Counted from the stretch's first letter, positions 23,946 through 35,960 are shown. The stretch is 45,007 nucleotides of DNA from Neisseria wadsworthii 9715 (GCF_000227765.1 NZ_JH165159.1:1173921-1218927), one strand, 5' to 3'. Notes: generated by a model not told the origin, from the letters alone. Made by a program: numbers and translations.

Positions 23946-24851
23946 TTATAAGTTTGAGAAAACCAGTATTAAAAAAGGAGCGGCAAGATTGGCGATGAAG
24001 CCGAAGCTCACAGCCAAAGGAATCACGGCCATGCCGCCGGAGCTTTGGATAACCGGCAGGGTAAAATCGAGGCTGGTTGCGCCGCCTATGCCAACGGCGG
24101 CGCCGGGGTGGCGGCGCATGATGACGGGGATAAACAAGAGCGCAAAAAATTCCCGGGTTAAATCGTTTAGCAGGGCAATGCTGCCCCAAATCGGGCCGTA
24201 GGCCTCTGTGATCACGATGCCTGAGAGCGAATACCAGCCGAAGCCCGAGGCGAGTGCCAAAGCCTGCGTGAAAGCGATTTCAGGGGCGAAAAGAAAGAAT
24301 AGCGCCCCGCCGAGCAAAGAGGAAAGCATCATTAAAACACTGATTTCTACACCGCGCTTGTTGATGAACACTTGGCGCAACGTGATGCTGCTGCTGCCGA
24401 GCTGGATACCGACCAGCAAAATCAGGAGCATCAGTGCATAGGTTCCGGTTGTTTCGGGAGGCAGCCAAATGCTCTCCATTGTTTTGCCAAAAAACAGGCC
24501 GAGCAGCATGCAGATGATTTGTTTGACGCTGCCTGCGATGCTGATACGCGGTTTTTTTCCGCTTTCTTGGATGCAGTTTTGCCACGGATGTTTGCGGTCA
24601 AACCACATTAAAACAATAAGATTCATGCCCAGAGTGCATACTGCCAAAACTGCTGCCATGCCGGCAATAAAATCAAGCTGGCTGCCGAGATTGCTCACTT
24701 GCGAGAGCGAAATGCCGATCAGTGCCAATATAATGTATACCAAGATATTCAACAGTTTATCTACAATCACCATATAAGGTTTGGGCACGCGGATAAAATA
24801 GCCGATAAAAAGCGGCGCTAAAATCATCGCCAGAGTAATCAGGTTTTGCAT
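23946..24851 (-). CDS. lysO: LysO-family lysine exporter (DUF340)
   Basis: LysO (YbjE) exports L-lysine and its analogue thialysine in E. coli. The 301-aa protein has about eight hydrophobic segments in two halves, with the typical first half LNILVYIILALIGISLSQV and second half ASGFGWYSLSGIVITEAYGP, which is the strongest family signature. The start at 24851 gives the usual N-terminus but has a poor ribosome binding site; a GTG at 24896 would add 15 residues. Upstream lies fpr on the same strand with about 90 bases between. Confidence 0.88.
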   Translation of the reverse strand: MQNLITLAMILAPLFIGYFIRVPKPYMVIVDKLLNILVYIILALIGISLSQVSNLGSQLDFIAGMAAVLAVCTLGMNLIVLMWFDRKHPWQNCIQESGKKPRISIAGSVKQIICMLLGLFFGKTMESIWLPPETTGTYALMLLILLVGIQLGSSSITLRQVFINKRGVEISVLMMLSSLLGGALFFLFAPEIAFTQALALASGFGWYSLSGIVITEAYGPIWGSIALLNDLTREFFALLFIPVIMRRHPGAAVGIGGATSLDFTLPVIQSSGGMAVIPLAVSFGFIANLAAPFLILVFSNL

Positions 24852-24942
24852 GGGCTTTTTACTTTGCGGAACGAAAAACAGGCAGCGGGACGCCACCTGT
24901 TGGATACATGGTTTAACCGGGGTAATTCAACCGCTTATTGGT

Positions 24943-25719
24943 TTATTGGTCGACGAAAGCGCGTTCGATCAGATAGTCGCCGCGCTGCCCCATTTTGGGC
25001 GATACGGTCAGGCCGAATTCGTTTAAAACGGTGCTGGTGTCTTTCAGCATGGCGGGGCTGCCGCAAATCATGGCGCGGTCGTCTTGCGGGTTGATGGGCG
25101 GCAGGCCGATGTCTTCAAACATTTTGCCCGAACGCATCAGATCGGTAATGTGGCCGCGGTGCGGATATTCTTCGCGGGAAACCACCGGATAGTAAATCAG
25201 TTTTTCTTTTACCATTTCGCCCAGATATTCGTGCTCCGGCAGTTCTTTGGTAAAGCGGTCGTAATAGGCCAAGTCGTTTTTGTAGCGCACGCCGTGAACC
25301 AAAATCACTTTTTCAAATTGTTCGTACACGTCGGGGTCTTTGGTTACGCTCAAAAATGGTGCGATGCCGGTGCCGGTGGATAAGAGATAAAGGTGTTTGC
25401 CCGGATTTAAATCGCCCAGAATCAAAGTGCCGGTGGGTTTTTTGCTGATTAATACTTCATCGCCCACTTTCAAATGCTGCAAACGGCTGGTTAAGGGGCC
25501 GTCTTGCACTTTGATGCTGAAAAATTCCAAATGCTCTTCCCAGTTGGCACTTGCCACGCTGTATGCGCGCATCAGCGGTTTGCCGTCTACCATGAGGCCG
25601 ACCATTACGAATTGGCCGTTTTCAAAGCGCAGGCTTTCGTCACGGGTGCAGGTGAAAGTGAAATAGGCATCGGTCCAGTGGTGGACGGATAAAACGGTTT
25701 GGGTATTGAATGCTGCCAT
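24943..25719 (-). CDS. fpr: ferredoxin/flavodoxin-NADP+ reductase
   Basis: Moves electrons between NADPH and ferredoxin or flavodoxin through FAD, in the cytoplasm; in Neisseria and Pseudomonas it supports oxidative-stress defence and iron metabolism. The 258-aa protein has the FAD site RAYSVAS (about 51-57), the NADP site LLSTGTGIAPFLSV (about 112-125), CGSPAMLKDT and a C-terminal ERAFVDQ. Length and motifs agree with the bacterial subclass. A Correia-type element lies 44 bases upstream of the start and may affect its expression. Confidence 0.95.
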   Translation of the reverse strand: MAAFNTQTVLSVHHWTDAYFTFTCTRDESLRFENGQFVMVGLMVDGKPLMRAYSVASANWEEHLEFFSIKVQDGPLTSRLQHLKVGDEVLISKKPTGTLILGDLNPGKHLYLLSTGTGIAPFLSVTKDPDVYEQFEKVILVHGVRYKNDLAYYDRFTKELPEHEYLGEMVKEKLIYYPVVSREEYPHRGHITDLMRSGKMFEDIGLPPINPQDDRAMICGSPAMLKDTSTVLNEFGLTVSPKMGQRGDYLIERAFVDQ

Positions 25720-25762
25720 TGTTTTTTATCCTGAATATTGGAAAGAATGTTGTAATTGGTTG

Positions 25763-25869
25763 TATAGTTAATCAACTTAAATTTTGCCATGGCGTTGCTA
25801 CGCCTTGTCGTACTACTTATACTGTCTTCAGCTTGATGCCTTGTGTCAAAAATATGTTGATTGACTATA
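25763..25869. repeat. Correia repeat enclosed element (short form, 107 bp)
   Basis: It starts TATAGTTAATCAACTTAAAT and ends TTGATTGACTATA, so the ends are inverted and flanked by TA. The inside has the typical blocks GGCGTTGCTACGCCTTGTCG, TACTACTTATACTGTCT and the GCCTTG near the right end. The length fits the short class that lacks the internal IHF site. Such elements are MITEs of Neisseria that can carry promoters at their ends or be cut by RNase III. Confidence 0.88.
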
Positions 25870-25873
25870 TTAA

Positions 25874-25922
25874 ATGCCTGTCTGAAAACCTGATTGGATA
25901 TGGCCGTTTTTCAGACAGGCAT
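25874..25922. terminator. TG-wadDUS inverted-pair terminator after msbA
   Basis: ATGCCTGTCTGAAAA and TTTTTCAGACAGGCAT enclose an 18-base loop, directly between the msbA stop and the Correia element. Confidence 0.75.
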
Positions 25923-25932
25923 TGTATTTTGC

Positions 25933-27684
25933 TTACTCATCATGAAACTGAAGGTTGTGCAAATCGGCATACCGCCCGTTGAGGGCAAGCAGTTGGGTGT
26001 GGGTGCCTTGCTCGACAATGCGCCCCTCGTGCATCACTACAATCATATCTGCGTTTTCAATTGTAGAAAGGCGGTGGGCAATTACAATGGTGGTGCGGTT
26101 TTGCATTAGCTTTTCCAGCGCAGCCTGAACCAGCCGTTCGGATTCATTATCCAGCGCGCTGGTGGCTTCATCCAGAATCAGAATAGGAGCATTTTTTAGC
26201 AAGGCGCGTGCAATCGCCAGGCGCTGACGCTGGCCGCCGGAAAGTTTCAGGCCGTTTTCGCCGATTTCGGTTTGCAGGCCTTGCGGCATGGCTTGAATAA
26301 ATTCCCATGCGTTGGCGGCTTTAGCGGCGTTGATGATGGCGGCTTCACTGGCTTTGCCCAACTCGCCATAAGCGATATTGTTGGCTACTGTGTCGTTAAA
26401 CAAAACCACATCTTGGGTAACCAGCGCCATTTGGCTGCGCAGGCTTTCTAGAGTGTAGTCGCGGATGTCGGTACCGCCGATGGTGATGTTACCCTCGGTC
26501 GGGTTAAAAAAGCGCGGCAGCAGGTTGGCCAAAGTGGTTTTGCCGCAGCCGGATGTACCAACCAAAGCGATAACTTTGCCTTGCGGTACGCTGAGCGTGA
26601 CGCCGTTGAGGCTGTTGCGCTCGGAGCCGGGATAGCGGTGCACGATATGGTTGAATTCAATATCGCCTATCGCAACGGGTAGGGTGGCCGTGCCGCCGTC
26701 GGTTTCTTCAGTTTCGTCCAAAAACGAGAAGATGCTTTCTGCCGCGGCCAGCCCGCGTTGCAAAGACTGCACCACGCCGGTGATGCGTTTAATCGGGTCG
26801 AACATCATCATCATGGCTGACAGGAACGACATAAAATCACCCGCGCTGAAACCTTCGGTTCTGGCTTGGCGCGCGGCGAAATAAAGTATCAGTGCCAGTG
26901 CTGAAGCAATCATTAGTTGGGTAACAGCGCTATTTAAAGAGCTGGCCGCCGTTTGTTTCACATTGTTTCTGCGCACACTGGTGGCGGCATGGTCGAAACG
27001 GGCGGATTCGTGTTTCTGGCCGCCATACACTTTGATTACCCGTGTGCCGTCGACGCTTTCGCTCAAAACCTGTGTCATCATGCCCATATGCTGCTGGTTT
27101 TGGTTGGACAAATGGCGTAGTCGCTTGCTTACCAAGCGTACGCATAAGCCGACTACGGGAAGGGCGACAAACGTTATCAGAGTCAGACGCCAATCCAGAT
27201 AAAGCAGTAAACCTAACAGGCCGACAACGCTGATGCCGTCTTTGGCGATTACGGTAATCACATTAAAGCCCGCATCGCTGATTTGGCTGGCATCGTTTAG
27301 GATGCGAGACATCACTCTGCCGCTGGGGTTTTCATTAAAGTAACCTACCGGCAGGCGCATCATTTTAGCGAACATTTGTTGGCGGATTTGCTGAACCAGA
27401 TGGCTGGAAAGATAGCTGGTGGTGTATTCATTAATAAAGTTGAATACGCCGCGCAAAATAAACAGACCTACGATTGCCAGCGGCAACCAGGTCATTTTTT
27501 CCATGTTTTTTTCAACGAAACCTTCGTTGATTAAAGGCTTAATCAGATAAGCGAACAAGGGTGCGGTTGCTGCCACAACAATCATGGCGAATACGGCAAC
27601 GGCAAAAATTTTCCAATAGCCTTTGAGATAAACGGCCAGCCGCTTGTATAAAGTCCACGATGGCTGTTCAGACTCGGGTCGCAT
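25933..27684 (-). CDS. msbA: lipid A export ATP-binding/permease protein MsbA
   Basis: MsbA is an inner-membrane ABC exporter that flips lipid A-core to the periplasmic face. The 583-aa protein combines six membrane helices (about 20-300) and one ATPase domain. The ATPase shows Walker A GTSGCGKTT, the signature LSGGQRQRLAIARAL, Walker B ILILDEATSALDNES and the switch IAHRLST. The membrane part has the typical MRLPVGYFNENPSGRVMSRI coupling helix. I start at 27684 (MRPESEQPSWTLYKRL); a longer frame begins 23 codons earlier. The ribosome binding site is weak in both cases. Confidence 0.93.
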   Translation of the reverse strand: MRPESEQPSWTLYKRLAVYLKGYWKIFAVAVFAMIVVAATAPLFAYLIKPLINEGFVEKNMEKMTWLPLAIVGLFILRGVFNFINEYTTSYLSSHLVQQIRQQMFAKMMRLPVGYFNENPSGRVMSRILNDASQISDAGFNVITVIAKDGISVVGLLGLLLYLDWRLTLITFVALPVVGLCVRLVSKRLRHLSNQNQQHMGMMTQVLSESVDGTRVIKVYGGQKHESARFDHAATSVRRNNVKQTAASSLNSAVTQLMIASALALILYFAARQARTEGFSAGDFMSFLSAMMMMFDPIKRITGVVQSLQRGLAAAESIFSFLDETEETDGGTATLPVAIGDIEFNHIVHRYPGSERNSLNGVTLSVPQGKVIALVGTSGCGKTTLANLLPRFFNPTEGNITIGGTDIRDYTLESLRSQMALVTQDVVLFNDTVANNIAYGELGKASEAAIINAAKAANAWEFIQAMPQGLQTEIGENGLKLSGGQRQRLAIARALLKNAPILILDEATSALDNESERLVQAALEKLMQNRTTIVIAHRLSTIENADMIVVMHEGRIVEQGTHTQLLALNGRYADLHNLQFHDE

Positions 27685-27787
27685 AAAAATTATTCGCAAT
27701 TGTGAAATAAAGCGGAATTGTAAGGGAAAACACGCCAAACAACAATGTTTCAAGCTGCCGGTGCGTTTTCAGACAGGCATCGCTGTT

Positions 27788-28615
27788 TCAAAGTGCTTTG
27801 GTCCAATCCAAACCCTTGAGCGAGGGAACTTGGGTGATGCTGCGGTCGGCAAGATTTACTGCGGTCAGATGGCCGCCCCACAAGGCGCCGGTATCGAGGG
27901 CGATCACGTTGTTTGTGTCCACATAACCGAGCGAAGACCAGTGGCCGAATAAAATGGTGTGGTCGGTATTCAGGCGGTTAGGTGCTTCAAACCAGGCACG
28001 CAAACCGTTGGGCATGTCTTCCGGCCCGGCTTTGAAGTCGTAATCCAGCTCATTATTGAAGGTAAGGGCGCGCATGCGTGTAAACACGTTGGTGATCAGC
28101 CTTAAACGTTCGTAGCCTTGCAGATTGGGCGACCAGGCTGTGGGGGTGTTGCCGTACATATTGGCAAAATAATCTTTGGTATGTTTGCCTTTTAATTCTT
28201 CCGACACTTCGTCCGCCAGCTGCTGCGCGAGTTTAACCGTCCATGGAGGCAGCAGGCCGGCATGCGCTAGAACATAGCGTTTGGATTGCCGCATTAAGGG
28301 CTGGGCACGCAACCAATCGCGCATTTTTTTGCTGTCCGGGTGATTCAGAATATCAGATAGAGTATCGCTGCGTTTGAGTTTGCCATAGCCGTACATAAGT
28401 GCCAGCAAGTGCAGGTCGTGGTTGCCGAGCACCATCTGGACGCTGCTTTCATGCCGCATACAGAATTGCAGCACTTTGAGCGATTGAGGGCCGCGGTTGA
28501 CAATGTCGCCAACCAGCCAGAGCGTGTCGGAGCCGTGGTTGAAATCGAGTTTTTCGAGAAGCAGCTGGAATTCTTGGTAACAGCCTTGTATGTCGCCGAT
28601 TGCGTAGTGTGCCAT
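27788..28615 (-). CDS. apaH: bis(5'-nucleosyl)-tetraphosphatase, symmetrical
   Basis: ApaH splits Ap4A into two ADP; in E. coli it also removes Np4 caps from RNA. The 275-aa protein has the metallophosphatase motifs GDIQGCYQEFQLLL (7-20), GDIVNRGPQSLKVLQF (about 36-51) and GNHDLHLLALMYG (about 64-76), then LPPWTVKLA and FGHWSSLGYV. All metal-binding residues are visible. It ends at the DUS copy at about 27767-27780 and is preceded by a DUS hairpin at 28647-28679. Confidence 0.95.
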   Translation of the reverse strand: MAHYAIGDIQGCYQEFQLLLEKLDFNHGSDTLWLVGDIVNRGPQSLKVLQFCMRHESSVQMVLGNHDLHLLALMYGYGKLKRSDTLSDILNHPDSKKMRDWLRAQPLMRQSKRYVLAHAGLLPPWTVKLAQQLADEVSEELKGKHTKDYFANMYGNTPTAWSPNLQGYERLRLITNVFTRMRALTFNNELDYDFKAGPEDMPNGLRAWFEAPNRLNTDHTILFGHWSSLGYVDTNNVIALDTGALWGGHLTAVNLADRSITQVPSLKGLDWTKAL

Positions 28616-28646
28616 GGTATGAATTTAAGTGAGTCGGATGAATGTG

Positions 28647-28679
28647 ATGCCTGTCTGAAAGATGGTTTCAGACAGGCGT
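28647..28679. repeat. inverted uptake-sequence pair between apaH and recN
   Basis: ATGCCTGTCTGAAA faces TTTCAGACAGGCGT, which has one changed base near the end. A more degenerate pair (GACTGTCTGAAA and TTTCAGACAAGTA) lies at about 28738-28766. Confidence 0.7.
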
Positions 28680-28794
28680 TGATTATATAACGGATTGGTT
28701 GTTTTCTGACAAGACGGTATGTTTTCGGATGGGTAATGACTGTCTGAAACCTTTTTTCAGACAAGTATCGTTTTATACCGATTCGGCGGACAGG

Positions 28795-30456
28795 TTATTC
28801 TGCCGCCATCTCCAATAGTTCTGCTGCATGGCTGCGGGTGGTATCGGTGATGGTTTCGCCGCCGAGCATACGGGCGATTTCTTCAACGCGGTTTTTATAA
28901 TCCAATACACTGATTTCACTTACGGTTTGCTCCTCGTCGCTATGTTTGGCCACTTTCCAGTGGTTTTCTCCGCAGGCGGCAACTTGGGGCAGGTGGGTTA
29001 CGGCCAGAACTTGGTGTTTGCTTCCGAGTTTGCGCAAGGCGCGGCCCATGGTTTCGGCCACGCCGCCGCCTATGCCGGTATCAACTTCGTCGAAAATCAA
29101 AGTGGGCAACTGGGTGTATTGGCTGGTAACGACTTGCAGCGCAAGGCTGATGCGGGCAAGTTCGCCGCCGGATGCCACTTTGTTGAGCGGGCGCAGCGGG
29201 CTGCCTTTGTTGGTAGCGACTTGATATTGCACTTGTTCCAGACCGTGGGCGGATGGTGCGTTTTCCAGCAATTTGATATGGAAGTCGGCGCCCTTCATCG
29301 CTAAATGCTGCATATGTTGCGTGGTTTCGTTGCTGAGCCTGGCGGCGGCTTCGGCGCGTGCGGCAGATAGTTTTTCCGCCAGCGCCATATAGGCTGCTTG
29401 GTTGGCGGCCACGTTTTGCTCGAGGTTTTCCAAGTCGGCGGCGGCATTCAGGGCGGATAGGGCGGTTTCGATTTCCGCCTGTTTGGCGGGCAATTCTTCA
29501 GGCTCGACCCGGTATTTCCGCGCCATACTCATCAGTTCGCTCATGCGGGTTTCTTGTTCGGCCAATTCGTTGGGATTGATTTCGACTTTGGACGCTACGC
29601 TGCGCATATTGGCGGAAATTTCGCTTAATTCTGCTTCCACGCTGGCGAGCATATCGAGGCTTTCGGCAAATAAAGGTTCGATATTGCTCAGTTGCTCCAA
29701 TGTTTTGCGGCATTGGTAGAGGCGGCGCAGGATGCCGTTGTCTCCGTCAACTGCGGCTTCGGTTTCTTCTGCCGCCTGTATCAGTTCGGCTGCGTGGGCG
29801 AGGCTGTCGTGGCTTTGGCTTAGGGTTTCCCATTCGCCGTTTTGCAGGTTGAGTTTGGCCAATTCGCCGGCCTGCCATTCAAGCCTTTCGCGTTCGATGG
29901 CGATGTTTTCGGCTTGGGTTTGCGCTTCGTGCAGGGCTTTTTGGGCGGACTGCCATTGGAGGTAGGCGGTTTTCACTTCTGCGGCCAAGCCGGTGCTGCC
30001 GGCAAATGCGTCGAGCAGGCTGCGTTGGGCAGATTCTTGGTTGAGGGAGTGATGGGCGTTTTGGCCGTGGATGTCGATCAGGCGGCTGCCTATGTGTTTG
30101 AGTTGGGCGAGTGTGGCGGCCTGGTTGTTGATGAAGCTGCGGCTTTTGCCTTTGGCGTCAATGATGCGGCGGATGGAAAGCTCGGCGGTGTCTTTGTCCG
30201 ACAGTCCTTGTTCGCGCAATTCGGCTTGCAGGGTATCCAGCCCGGAAATGTCGAAGAGGGCGGAAAGGCGGGCTTCTTCGGTACCGGCGCGGACTTGGCC
30301 GTAGTCTGCTTTATCGCCGAGCAGCAGGCCGAGTGCGTCCAGCGTGATGGATTTGCCTGCACCGGTTTCGCCGGTGAGTACGGTAAAACCTGTCTGAAAA
30401 TTAAGGTTGAGCTGTTCGACGGTTACGAAGTTGCTGAGGGAAAGCGCCAAAAGCAT
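28795..30456 (-). CDS. recN: DNA repair protein RecN
   Basis: An SMC-like ATPase that acts in recombinational repair of double-strand breaks; in Neisseria RecN is needed for resistance to oxidative damage. The 553-aa protein has Walker A GETGAGKS (29-36), a long coiled coil (about 150-380), then the C-terminal head with ASGGELARISLALQVV (signature) and LPTLIFDEVDTGIGGGVAE (Walker B). I start at 30456 (MLLALSLSNFVTVEQL), matching the family; an upstream ATG would add 20 residues. A TG-wadDUS-like sequence at about 30387-30398 codes for FQTG just before the P-loop. Confidence 0.95.
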   Translation of the reverse strand: MLLALSLSNFVTVEQLNLNFQTGFTVLTGETGAGKSITLDALGLLLGDKADYGQVRAGTEEARLSALFDISGLDTLQAELREQGLSDKDTAELSIRRIIDAKGKSRSFINNQAATLAQLKHIGSRLIDIHGQNAHHSLNQESAQRSLLDAFAGSTGLAAEVKTAYLQWQSAQKALHEAQTQAENIAIERERLEWQAGELAKLNLQNGEWETLSQSHDSLAHAAELIQAAEETEAAVDGDNGILRRLYQCRKTLEQLSNIEPLFAESLDMLASVEAELSEISANMRSVASKVEINPNELAEQETRMSELMSMARKYRVEPEELPAKQAEIETALSALNAAADLENLEQNVAANQAAYMALAEKLSAARAEAAARLSNETTQHMQHLAMKGADFHIKLLENAPSAHGLEQVQYQVATNKGSPLRPLNKVASGGELARISLALQVVTSQYTQLPTLIFDEVDTGIGGGVAETMGRALRKLGSKHQVLAVTHLPQVAACGENHWKVAKHSDEEQTVSEISVLDYKNRVEEIARMLGGETITDTTRSHAAELLEMAAE

Positions 30457-30554
30457 GTTGTGTCCTTGCTTGAATAGAGTGCTAAGTTTTTTCTTATTAT
30501 AACTAATTTTTTTCATAGTTAAATAAGATTTTGTTGATTTTGTGTGGGTAAACG

Positions 30555-30589
30555 ATGCCTGTCTGAAAACGGGGCTTTCAGACAGGCAT
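30555..30589. terminator. TG-wadDUS inverted-pair terminator after nadK
   Basis: ATGCCTGTCTGAAA and its complement with a short GC loop lie 14 bases after the nadK stop on the minus strand. Confidence 0.8.
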
Positions 30590-30602
30590 CGTTTGTCGGG
30601 TG

Positions 30603-31493
30603 TTAGATCAACTGTTCGCCCCAGTGCAGTTTCTGGCGCAGCGTGCGGTAATACTGGTAATCATTCGGATGCAATACGCGCAGGCTGTGTTTGTAGCGGC
30701 GTATGAGGATTTGATCCATACTTTGGATGTCGACATAGGATTGGCCGTCGAAATGAACGCGGGCGTCACCAGCTTTGGTGATTAATATGTTGATTTCGCA
30801 AGTATCTGCGATGGCAATCGGGCGGTTGGTCATGGATTGGGGGCAGATGGGCACTAGGGTAAAGGCGCGCAGACTGGCTTGCAGGATAGGGCCGCCGGCG
30901 GCAAGTGCGTAGGCTGTGGAGCCGGTGGGCGTGGATACTATCAGGCCGTCGCTGCGTTGCGTGTAAACAAATTCTTTGTTGATAAATACTTCGAATTCAA
31001 TCATTTGCCCTGCGCCGCCGCGTGAGAGTACCACATCATTCAGCGCCAGCGAGCGGTTGATGGTTTCGCTGTTGCGCAGTACGGTGCATTCAAGCAGGAT
31101 GCGTTCTTCAGCATGGTATTTGCCGGTAAGCATGCTGCTTACTTCTTTAACCATATTTTCACGCGATACTTGGGTAAGGAAGCCTAAATGTCCTTGATTG
31201 ACACCCAATAGTGGTATGCGGTGGGCCGCCACTTTGCGGGCAGCGGAAAGGAAAGTGCCGTCGCCGCCGAGCACGATAACCAAATCGCATTTTTTACCCA
31301 TTTCTTCTTTGTTAATGAAATGACATGCGGGGAAATTGGCTTCGACGAGCAGATTTTTGTTGATGCTGTCTTTATCGAGATAGATATTCAGGTTTTGAGC
31401 GTACAGAAACTCAATGAGCTGGTTGAGGCACTCTTCTATTTTAGGCGTATTCGGGCGGGTTACGATGCCGATTTGCTTGAATTGGCTGCTCAT
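30603..31493 (-). CDS. nadK: NAD kinase
   Basis: Phosphorylates NAD to NADP, the only route to NADP in the cell. The 296-aa protein has GGDGTFLSAAR at 76-86 (the NAD kinase Gly-Gly-Asp motif), GVNQGHLGFLTQV, and the C-terminal RSDGLIVSTPTGSTAYALAAGGPI. I start at 31493, giving the neisserial N-terminus ...QFKQIGIVTRPNTPKIEE; the longer frame adds 14 residues. It lies next to recN, an arrangement common in proteobacteria, although a DUS hairpin separates them. Confidence 0.95.
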   Translation of the reverse strand: MSSQFKQIGIVTRPNTPKIEECLNQLIEFLYAQNLNIYLDKDSINKNLLVEANFPACHFINKEEMGKKCDLVIVLGGDGTFLSAARKVAAHRIPLLGVNQGHLGFLTQVSRENMVKEVSSMLTGKYHAEERILLECTVLRNSETINRSLALNDVVLSRGGAGQMIEFEVFINKEFVYTQRSDGLIVSTPTGSTAYALAAGGPILQASLRAFTLVPICPQSMTNRPIAIADTCEINILITKAGDARVHFDGQSYVDIQSMDQILIRRYKHSLRVLHPNDYQYYRTLRQKLHWGEQLI

Positions 31494-31608
31494 GGGAATG
31501 TGTGTTTTTTGCGAGATGGTGAAATTATATAGCAATCCCGAACGTTAGGGCTACATGGGGTTACAAACGGTGGGCGGCAGCTCGGTTTTTTCAGACAGGC
31601 ATGGTGTG

Positions 31609-32328
31609 TTAACTGCGTTTGTTTTGGAAGAAGCGTTGCAAAATGCTGCTGCATTCGGCTGACAGAATGCCCCCTTTGATAGCGGTGTGTTTGTTTAGAA
31701 GGGTGTTGGTAAAAAGATTCATTATGCTGCCGGCGGCACCGGTTTTGGGCTCGGCGGCACCGTAAATCACTCGGCGGACGCGTGCTTGGATGAGGGCACT
31801 GGCGCACATGCTGCATGGTTCGATTGTAACGTAAACGTCGCAGCCGTCGAGGCGGTAGTTTTGCAGAGCAGCGCCTGCTGCGGCTAAGGCGCGGATTTCG
31901 GCATGTTGGCTGATATTGCAGCTGTTGATGCAGGTGTTGTGTGCGGCGGTAATCAGTGTTCCGTTATGCACAACAACGGCGCCGACAGGGATTTCACCAA
32001 GCGCGGCGGATTGTTCGGCCTGTTGCAGCGCCAAGCGCATAAATGCTTCCATTTCGGTTTGCGGGGGAAACATATCAACGGGCGGATGGTTGCGTATGGC
32101 TTCGAGCAGACTGTTTTTTTCAGACAGGCATAATGTTTGCGGTGTGGTGTTTTGCAACAATGCGGCAAGTTGCCATAAGGTGCTGCGGGTTACGGTAAGC
32201 CCTGCGGCTTTTAATAGTAAAAAGGCTGTGGGTGCGCCGGTTTGGCGCAAGTCTTCCAGAGTATGGATGCCGATTGAGTTGAGGGTATGCAGAGTTTTGG
32301 GGGCAAGCGGCGGGGTGGTGAGCTGCAT
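31609..32328 (-). CDS. tadA: tRNA adenosine(34) deaminase TadA with N-terminal TfoX-C-like domain
   Basis: TadA converts A34 to inosine in tRNA-Arg(ACG). The 239-aa protein is longer than the usual 160-170 aa. Residues 90-239 are the deaminase, with zinc ligands in HAE (His142, catalytic Glu144) and PCSMC (Cys172, Cys175). Residues 1-65 (LAPKTLHTLNSIGIHTLEDL) resemble the helix-hairpin-helix C-terminal domain of TfoX. I start at 32328, the length known from Neisseria; the longer frame runs through a DUS. A TG-wadDUS at about 32119-32131 lies in the linker and codes for CLSE. Confidence 0.92.
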   Translation of the reverse strand: MQLTTPPLAPKTLHTLNSIGIHTLEDLRQTGAPTAFLLLKAAGLTVTRSTLWQLAALLQNTTPQTLCLSEKNSLLEAIRNHPPVDMFPPQTEMEAFMRLALQQAEQSAALGEIPVGAVVVHNGTLITAAHNTCINSCNISQHAEIRALAAAGAALQNYRLDGCDVYVTIEPCSMCASALIQARVRRVIYGAAEPKTGAAGSIMNLFTNTLLNKHTAIKGGILSAECSSILQRFFQNKRS

Positions 32329-32417
32329 AATGATGCCTGTCTGAAAAGTATTGGAGAATGATAGCAAAAATACGGCAAAGCGCCGAGGCGTCTGTTTTCA
32401 GACAGGCATTGCTTGGC

Positions 32418-32495
32418 TATAGTGAATCAACTTGAAAACAGAATGTTTATCATATTCGAGCTTGCATCGAATAGGGCGGCAAGTGACGGAAGTTG
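32418..32495. repeat. left half of the composite palindromic element
   Basis: TATAGTGAATCAACTTGAAA at 32418 matches the left end of the element at 4954, and the following TCATATTCGAGCTTGCATCG matches the first arm of its core with several changes. The second arm and right end are missing; a DUS hairpin (32501-32532) follows instead. Confidence 0.6.
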
Positions 32496-32500
32496 TGCAA

Positions 32501-32532
32501 ATGCCTGTCTGAAAAACTCTTCAGACAGGCAT
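32501..32532. terminator. TG-wadDUS inverted-pair terminator after secA
   Basis: ATGCCTGTCTGAA and its complement enclose a short loop 25 bases after the secA stop on the minus strand. Confidence 0.8.
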
Positions 32533-32556
32533 TTCAAGATTCAGCTTAAACCGAAC

Positions 32557-35322
<2,766 letters not shown>

Positions 35323-35540
35323 AATGGTTAATTCCTGAGCCTTTCAAAAAGAAGAAGGCCGTTACCGGCGGCTGCGTCTGCATTTTCTATTTATCTATAA
35401 AATTTATCTATAAACAAGAGCAGGCACCGTTTGCGGCTTCTTGGCAATAACGGAGTATTTTAACACACGCTATATCATTAAAGTTACAATGCTTGGCGAA
35501 ATGGCGTTAGATTTAGACAATTTCAAGTATTTTAACCAAC

Positions 35541-35960
35541 ATGGATCTTGATCAACTCGGCAAACGTGATAACCGGCTGGCCAGTTTGCTCGCACAGGCG
35601 CAGCAATGGCATCGGCTTGACCGTGCAATAAAAAAGCTTTTGCCGCCTAATCTACACGGCTATACGCAAGTGGCATGTATTGATGCGGAAGGCTGCCTGA
35701 TTATTCTGGCTGCAAACAATATGGCTTTGAGCCGCTTGCGGATGATTGCGCCGGGTTTGTTGACACAGATGCAGCATGTAGACCAGCGTATTGAAAGTGT
35801 TAGGATTAAAGCTGCACCGAAGCCTGACAAACCAGCCAAACAAAATATGCTGACTTTGAGCGAAAATGCGCTTGATGCGTTTGATGATTCCGCGGAACGT
35901 GTGGCGCATCATCCTGATTTGGCGGCAGCTTTGCGTAAATTGGTCAATAAACGCCGATGA
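35541..35960 (+). CDS. DciA-like (DUF721) protein
   Basis: Members of this family that have been studied (DciA) load or hold the replicative helicase DnaB in bacteria that lack DnaC. The 139-aa protein has the short globular domain at about 20-95 (LDRAIKKLLPPNLHGYTQVA, LIILAANNMALSRLRMIAP) and a helical, partly disordered tail. Its place next to secA, divergent, is the usual one in betaproteobacteria. I am confident of the family, less of the exact function here. Confidence 0.75.
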   Translation: MDLDQLGKRDNRLASLLAQAQQWHRLDRAIKKLLPPNLHGYTQVACIDAEGCLIILAANNMALSRLRMIAPGLLTQMQHVDQRIESVRIKAAPKPDKPAKQNMLTLSENALDAFDDSAERVAHHPDLAAALRKLVNKRR

